DNA of 64,000 bases from Streptomyces sp. SID486 (GTDB lineage Bacteria; Actinomycetota; Actinomycetes; Streptomycetales; Streptomycetaceae): contig NZ_WWJT01000748.1 of assembly GCF_009865385.1 (NCBI RefSeq), forward strand, positions 1 to 64,000, in the 5' to 3' direction. Position numbers and translations under genes: made by a program. The number at the start of each line of letters is the position of its first letter. The first letter of the stretch is position 1. The notes beneath the pieces were generated by a model, which worked only from the letters and a program-made list of their open reading frames with translations, searched no databases and had not been told where the DNA came from. Positions 61,312-64,000 of the stretch are shown here, piece after piece.

Positions 61312-62402
61312 GAGCCCCCGTACGCGACGCCCAAAGCGCCCCGCCCCCCGCGCCGTCACCGGTCCTATCCCCCGGACCGCCGACCACCCTGCACGGCTGG
61401 CGGACACGCGTGCGCCACCAGCCCTCCCCTCCCCCGATCCCGTCGGCCGACGACTCCACACCCGACGAGGACGACCCCCGGGTGCGCTACCACGCCCAGC
61501 TCGGACTCGTCGAAACCACTGACATCGCCACAGGACTGAAGACCGCACGGCGACTGCTGCGGCTCAACGGCGAACGCCGCCACCCTTGCCAGCACGTCGC
61601 CATCGACAGCGACTGCCGCGGCACCGGCAAACGCACCCTGCTGCACCACATCGGGCTGGCCCACCAAGGACGCCGAGAGAAGCTTTACGGCATCGACGAC
61701 AGCCGCATCCCGGTGGTCTGTGTCAACGCCCCTCCGGAGCAGGGCTCGCCCGCCGACTGGTCCGCGGCCCTGGCGGTGTTCATCGGCTGGGACCTGTACC
61801 GCTCCGACACCGAGCAGCGGCCCGTGCAGCGTATGAAGGACTTCACCGGCCCCGCCGTCCACGTCATGCGCCATGCCCGCACGGAAGTCTGCCTGGTCGA
61901 CGGGATCGACCGGCTACGGCCCGAGGATCTACAGCCGACGTTCGACTTCTTCGACTACCTCGCCGACGAGCTGGAGCTGACCATCTTCTGGAGCGGCATC
62001 GGCTCCAGCGACATCCTGCGTGAAGCACGCGCTGCCCGCTTCCCCGCGCTGCGTCCGCCCACCGAGACCAGCGCCCCGATCCGGCAGCGCTCTGTCCCTA
62101 CCCTCTGGGTCAACCGGCTGCCGCCCCGCTGCAAGGAACACCCCGACGAATGGGTCAGCACCCTGGCCACCCTCGACGGCCGTCTGAGGCTGCGGCAGCA
62201 CAAGCCCGGCAGCCTCCTGGAACACGAAAAGGACATCTACCGCATCACCGACGGCCTCATGGAACACATCACCCCGCTGACCGGCATGGCCGCCCAACTC
62301 TCCATCCTCGATGGCACAGAGGCCATCACACGTGACGTCCTACACGACGCCGCCCGCTACCTCGACCTGCCCACAACAGACGAAAACGGCAAGGCGTGGT
62401 AA
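61308..62402 (+). CDS. tniB: TniB/TnsC-like AAA+ ATPase, 364 aa
   Basis: GTG start overlapping the tniA stop (GTGA). The nucleotide-binding core has Walker A DCRGTGKRT at about 102-110, Walker B EVCLVDGID near 192-200 (Asp-Gly where Asp-Glu is usual) and a sensor-like stretch FWSGIGSSDI near 226-235. The first 50 residues are a Pro-rich extension. TnsC/TniB proteins polymerise on DNA with ATP and link target selection by TniQ to the transposase. The variant Walker B could affect hydrolysis, though AAA_22-type TniB proteins often differ here. It ends the transposition operon. Confidence 0.87.
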   Translation: MRAPVRDAQSAPPPAPSPVLSPGPPTTLHGWRTRVRHQPSPPPIPSADDSTPDEDDPRVRYHAQLGLVETTDIATGLKTARRLLRLNGERRHPCQHVAIDSDCRGTGKRTLLHHIGLAHQGRREKLYGIDDSRIPVVCVNAPPEQGSPADWSAALAVFIGWDLYRSDTEQRPVQRMKDFTGPAVHVMRHARTEVCLVDGIDRLRPEDLQPTFDFFDYLADELELTIFWSGIGSSDILREARAARFPALRPPTETSAPIRQRSVPTLWVNRLPPRCKEHPDEWVSTLATLDGRLRLRQHKPGSLLEHEKDIYRITDGLMEHITPLTGMAAQLSILDGTEAITRDVLHDAARYLDLPTTDENGKAW

Positions 62403-62940
62403 CAGAGCCACACGCTTTGTTCCACAGGCGTGGCGAGGTTCATCGGTATGACATCGGCAGGGGCCTCAGCAAGGAGTCACAGAAACCCGAGCGCCCGACC
62501 GACTCCATCCAGTACGCCGCCCGGTGCGCCCGGCGCACCGGCGGCATCTCGCCCTACGAAGTCGGCGAACCCAAGGAGCTGTTCGCCATCCCCGAGCGGG
62601 CCGGCCTACTGCGCCCGCGCTTCCACACGATCATTCGCCCAGCCCGGCCTTCAAGCCGGCGCCACCATCAACGGCCAGCTCCTCATCGTGGAAGGGGACG
62701 TCCGCGACGCTAGCGCCAGCGACTTCACCGTTATTGCAGCTGGCAAGCACGGGGCGCGCTCCCGCGCCGTGTGGGCACCTCATTGCCGCCCCAGAGCGGC
62801 CGTCCCGTCCCAAGCGGGACCCGGCCCTGATCACGGGCTGGGTGCGGTAGGCCGACGGCAGCCTGCCGCACGGCGCCGACCAGTCGACGATGACGCGCAT
62901 GACGGAGCATCCTGAGCCCACCGTGCGAGCCAGGGCGTGT
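62403..62940 (+). pseudogene. Frameshifted remnant after the transposition genes
   Basis: Protein-like sequence changes frame several times: DSIQYAARCARRTGGISPYE to RFHTIIR in one frame (about 62500-62635), AQPGLQAGATINGQLLIVEG to ASDFTVIAAGKHG in the next (62636-62757), then HLIAAPERPSRPKRDP in a third. I do not recognise the parent. The right end of the transposon may lie in or just after this stretch, but I found no terminal repeats I trust. Confidence 0.4.
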
Positions 62941-62991
62941 CATCTGCGCTTGGCGTCCGGATTCGGATGTACTTCCCCGGGCTTTCTACGT

Positions 62992-63024
62992 GTTGGGAAC
63001 GCTCACAGCCAGGGCGTTCCCAAC
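62992..63024. terminator. 11-bp stem hairpin, probable bidirectional terminator
   Basis: A perfect inverted repeat (62992-63002 with 63014-63024) with an 11-nt loop lies 17 bp before the 3' end of the minus-strand MazG-like gene, between convergent units. Confidence 0.72.
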
Positions 63025-63040
63025 CGTCACATCCCCACTG

Positions 63041-63925
63041 TCAGTCGTGGGTGAGGGTGAGAGTTCGTTGGTCGAGGTCGAGGTGGACGGTGCCCCCGGT
63101 CTGCTCACGGAGCTGTCGCCAGGCGGCATAGCCGGTGAGGATGGCGCGCTCCCAGTCGGCGGCGCGGCAGATGCTGACCTCGAGGTGGGCTGTCATGTGG
63201 CCGATGGTGGCGAGGAGTTCGTGGTCGATGTGTGTGATGTCGGCGAGGTAGCGATGGCGGGCGGCGTAGGAGAAGACGAGTGCTGAGATGCCTTCTTCGA
63301 TGGCGATGGCGCGGCCGCCGTCTTCGGCCTCGTCGGTGCGGGGGTCGCTTTTGCGTTTGCGGCCCAGCAGGAAGCGGGTGACGGGGGACCAGCCGAGGAC
63401 CGTGGCGTGTGCGAGGTGGAAGATGTCGTGGAAGCGGTAGTCGTCTTCGACGTGGGAGGCGCTGGTGAGAGGGTCGCCGCCGGGGGTTCCGTCTTCCCGG
63501 GTGAGGATGACGACGGTGCGGCCGTCGTCGGTCTTGGTGGGCGTGAAGGTGAGCGTGGTCTGCCGGGGTAGCTGTTCGTGGGTGGGATAGCCGGCGTCGA
63601 AGGGGGCGCGCTCCTCGTGGGGGGTGGGGCGCCAGCGGTCCTTGGTCTTCTCCAGGTTGGCGGCGGCCACGTCGTCGAGGTCGAGTCCGAGGCGGTGCGT
63701 GAGAGCGGCGATGTACCACAGGACGTCGCCGAGTTCTTCGCGTAACTGGTGCTTGCCCTGCTCGAAGGCGGGTCCGTCGCGCAGGAATTTCTTGTAGGCG
63801 GTGGTCAGGGATCCAACCTCGCCGGCGAGGCCGAGGAGGGGGACGATGACGGGGTCGGTGCCCTCGGCGGGGAGTTGGAGGGTTTTGACGGCCGCTTCCT
63901 GGTAGCGCTTGAAGTCCACACGCAT
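63041..63925 (-). CDS. MazG-like nucleotide pyrophosphohydrolase with C-terminal extension, 294 aa
   Basis: ATG at 63925. The N-terminal 100 residues have the MazG-like helical pattern: LLGLAGEVGSLTTAYKKFL with E36, then LREELGDVLWYIAAL with E63, E64 and D67 for metal binding. The second Glu of the first ExxE is Ser39 here, as I recall in part of the family. Residues 120-294 form an additional domain (HVEDDYRFHDIFHLAHATVL, then IAIEEGISALVFSYAARHRY) with several His and Glu that could be a second metal site. Expected reaction: NTP or modified NTP to NMP and pyrophosphate. Some MazG-like proteins act in phage defence through nucleotide depletion. Confidence 0.85.
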   Translation of the reverse strand: MRVDFKRYQEAAVKTLQLPAEGTDPVIVPLLGLAGEVGSLTTAYKKFLRDGPAFEQGKHQLREELGDVLWYIAALTHRLGLDLDDVAAANLEKTKDRWRPTPHEERAPFDAGYPTHEQLPRQTTLTFTPTKTDDGRTVVILTREDGTPGGDPLTSASHVEDDYRFHDIFHLAHATVLGWSPVTRFLLGRKRKSDPRTDEAEDGGRAIAIEEGISALVFSYAARHRYLADITHIDHELLATIGHMTAHLEVSICRAADWERAILTGYAAWRQLREQTGGTVHLDLDQRTLTLTHD

Positions 63926-63969
63926 GCCTGTCTGATCTTGGGACAGCCCCGTTGGCTTTCCCGACAGTA

Positions 63970-63986
63970 TGTCGTATGCTACGACA
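63970..63986. promoter_or_regulatory. Palindromic operator candidate
   Basis: A perfect 17-bp dyad TGTCGTA-TGC-TACGACA lies 45 bp upstream of the MazG-like ATG, in an A+T-richer patch that probably holds its promoter. Size and symmetry fit a dimeric GntR- or TetR-type repressor site; the regulator is not in the window as far as I can tell. Confidence 0.6.
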
Positions 63987-64000
63987 GCGTCGTTGGAAAT

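Noticed and set aside
56959-62402. CRISPR-guided transposon (CAST)
   Set aside because: Tn7-like genes are present but no Cas12k or Cascade genes and no repeat array were found.

Overview
The window looks like an accessory region of a Streptomyces or a close relative. It has very high G+C with strong GC3, frequent GTG and TTG starts, 4-nt ATGA/GTGA/TTGA gene overlaps, and actinomycete-type families: XRE-TPR regulator beside an anti-sigma-like ATPase, a DUF6083-like protein, and helicases with helicase-associated repeats. No rRNA, tRNA, CRISPR array or core housekeeping operon is visible. All calls come from reading the sequence and recognising motifs; no database search was run.

Layout. 1-3.3 kb: an array of hairpins, small hypothetical genes, a strong terminator and a decayed gene remnant. 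3.3-9.1 kb: three uncharacterised minus-strand genes (a large helical protein, a nuclease-like protein and a 280-aa protein), flanked by a diverged direct repeat of about 170-200 bp. 9.7-14.5 kb: a three-gene operon of a small winged-helix-like protein, a Rad50-like ATPase with two CxxC pairs, and a protein ending in a PD-(D/E)XK nuclease domain. 14.5-15.4 kb: non-coding DNA rich in inverted repeats, including a perfect 66-bp palindrome. 15.4-16.8 kb: a small membrane protein and an XRE regulator. 17.0-24.6 kb: minus-strand genes for an SF2 helicase with helicase-associated repeats and a tightly coupled cassette of SF1 helicase, middle protein, Cas4-like Fe-S nuclease and coiled-coil protein. 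The cassette resembles a Dna2-type helicase-nuclease split over several genes. 24.7-29.2 kb: sbcD-sbcC, divergent from that cassette.

29.2-32.6 kb: a lower-GC patch with an HNH/zinc-finger protein, a CoiA-like protein and gene remnants. 32.5-41.1 kb: a complete jetABCD operon (DUF2397/DUF2398/TIGR02680/DUF2399 type, a Wadjet subtype), with every junction a 4-nt overlap. 41.7-47.3 kb: an APH-like kinase, aldo/keto reductase, JmjC/cupin oxygenase, a 55-aa peptide gene, and regulatory genes (HATPase, 112-aa protein, XRE-TPR regulator); this could be a peptide-modification locus. 47.4-52.9 kb: a beta-lactamase-family hydrolase, a Cys/His-rich protein divergent from a small XRE regulator across three matching operators, a DUF6083-like protein and a UvrD-like helicase. 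53.1-56.7 kb: a protein with two SF2 helicase modules, the second apparently degenerate. 57.0-62.4 kb: a Tn7/Tn5053-like transposition module (TniQ, a TnsA-like protein lacking recognisable catalytic residues, TniA/TnsB, TniB/TnsC). 63.0-63.9 kb: a MazG-like protein.

Together this reads as a mobile defence island. Several multi-gene cassettes built from DNA-sensing ATPases, helicases and nucleases sit side by side, and a Tn7-like transposition module lies near one end. Whether that module moved the other cassettes cannot be decided, because I could not find the transposon ends. The best candidates for undescribed systems are the split Dna2-like operon (19755-24608), the repeat-flanked three-gene block (3307-9118) and the cupin/AKR/peptide locus (41706-44798).
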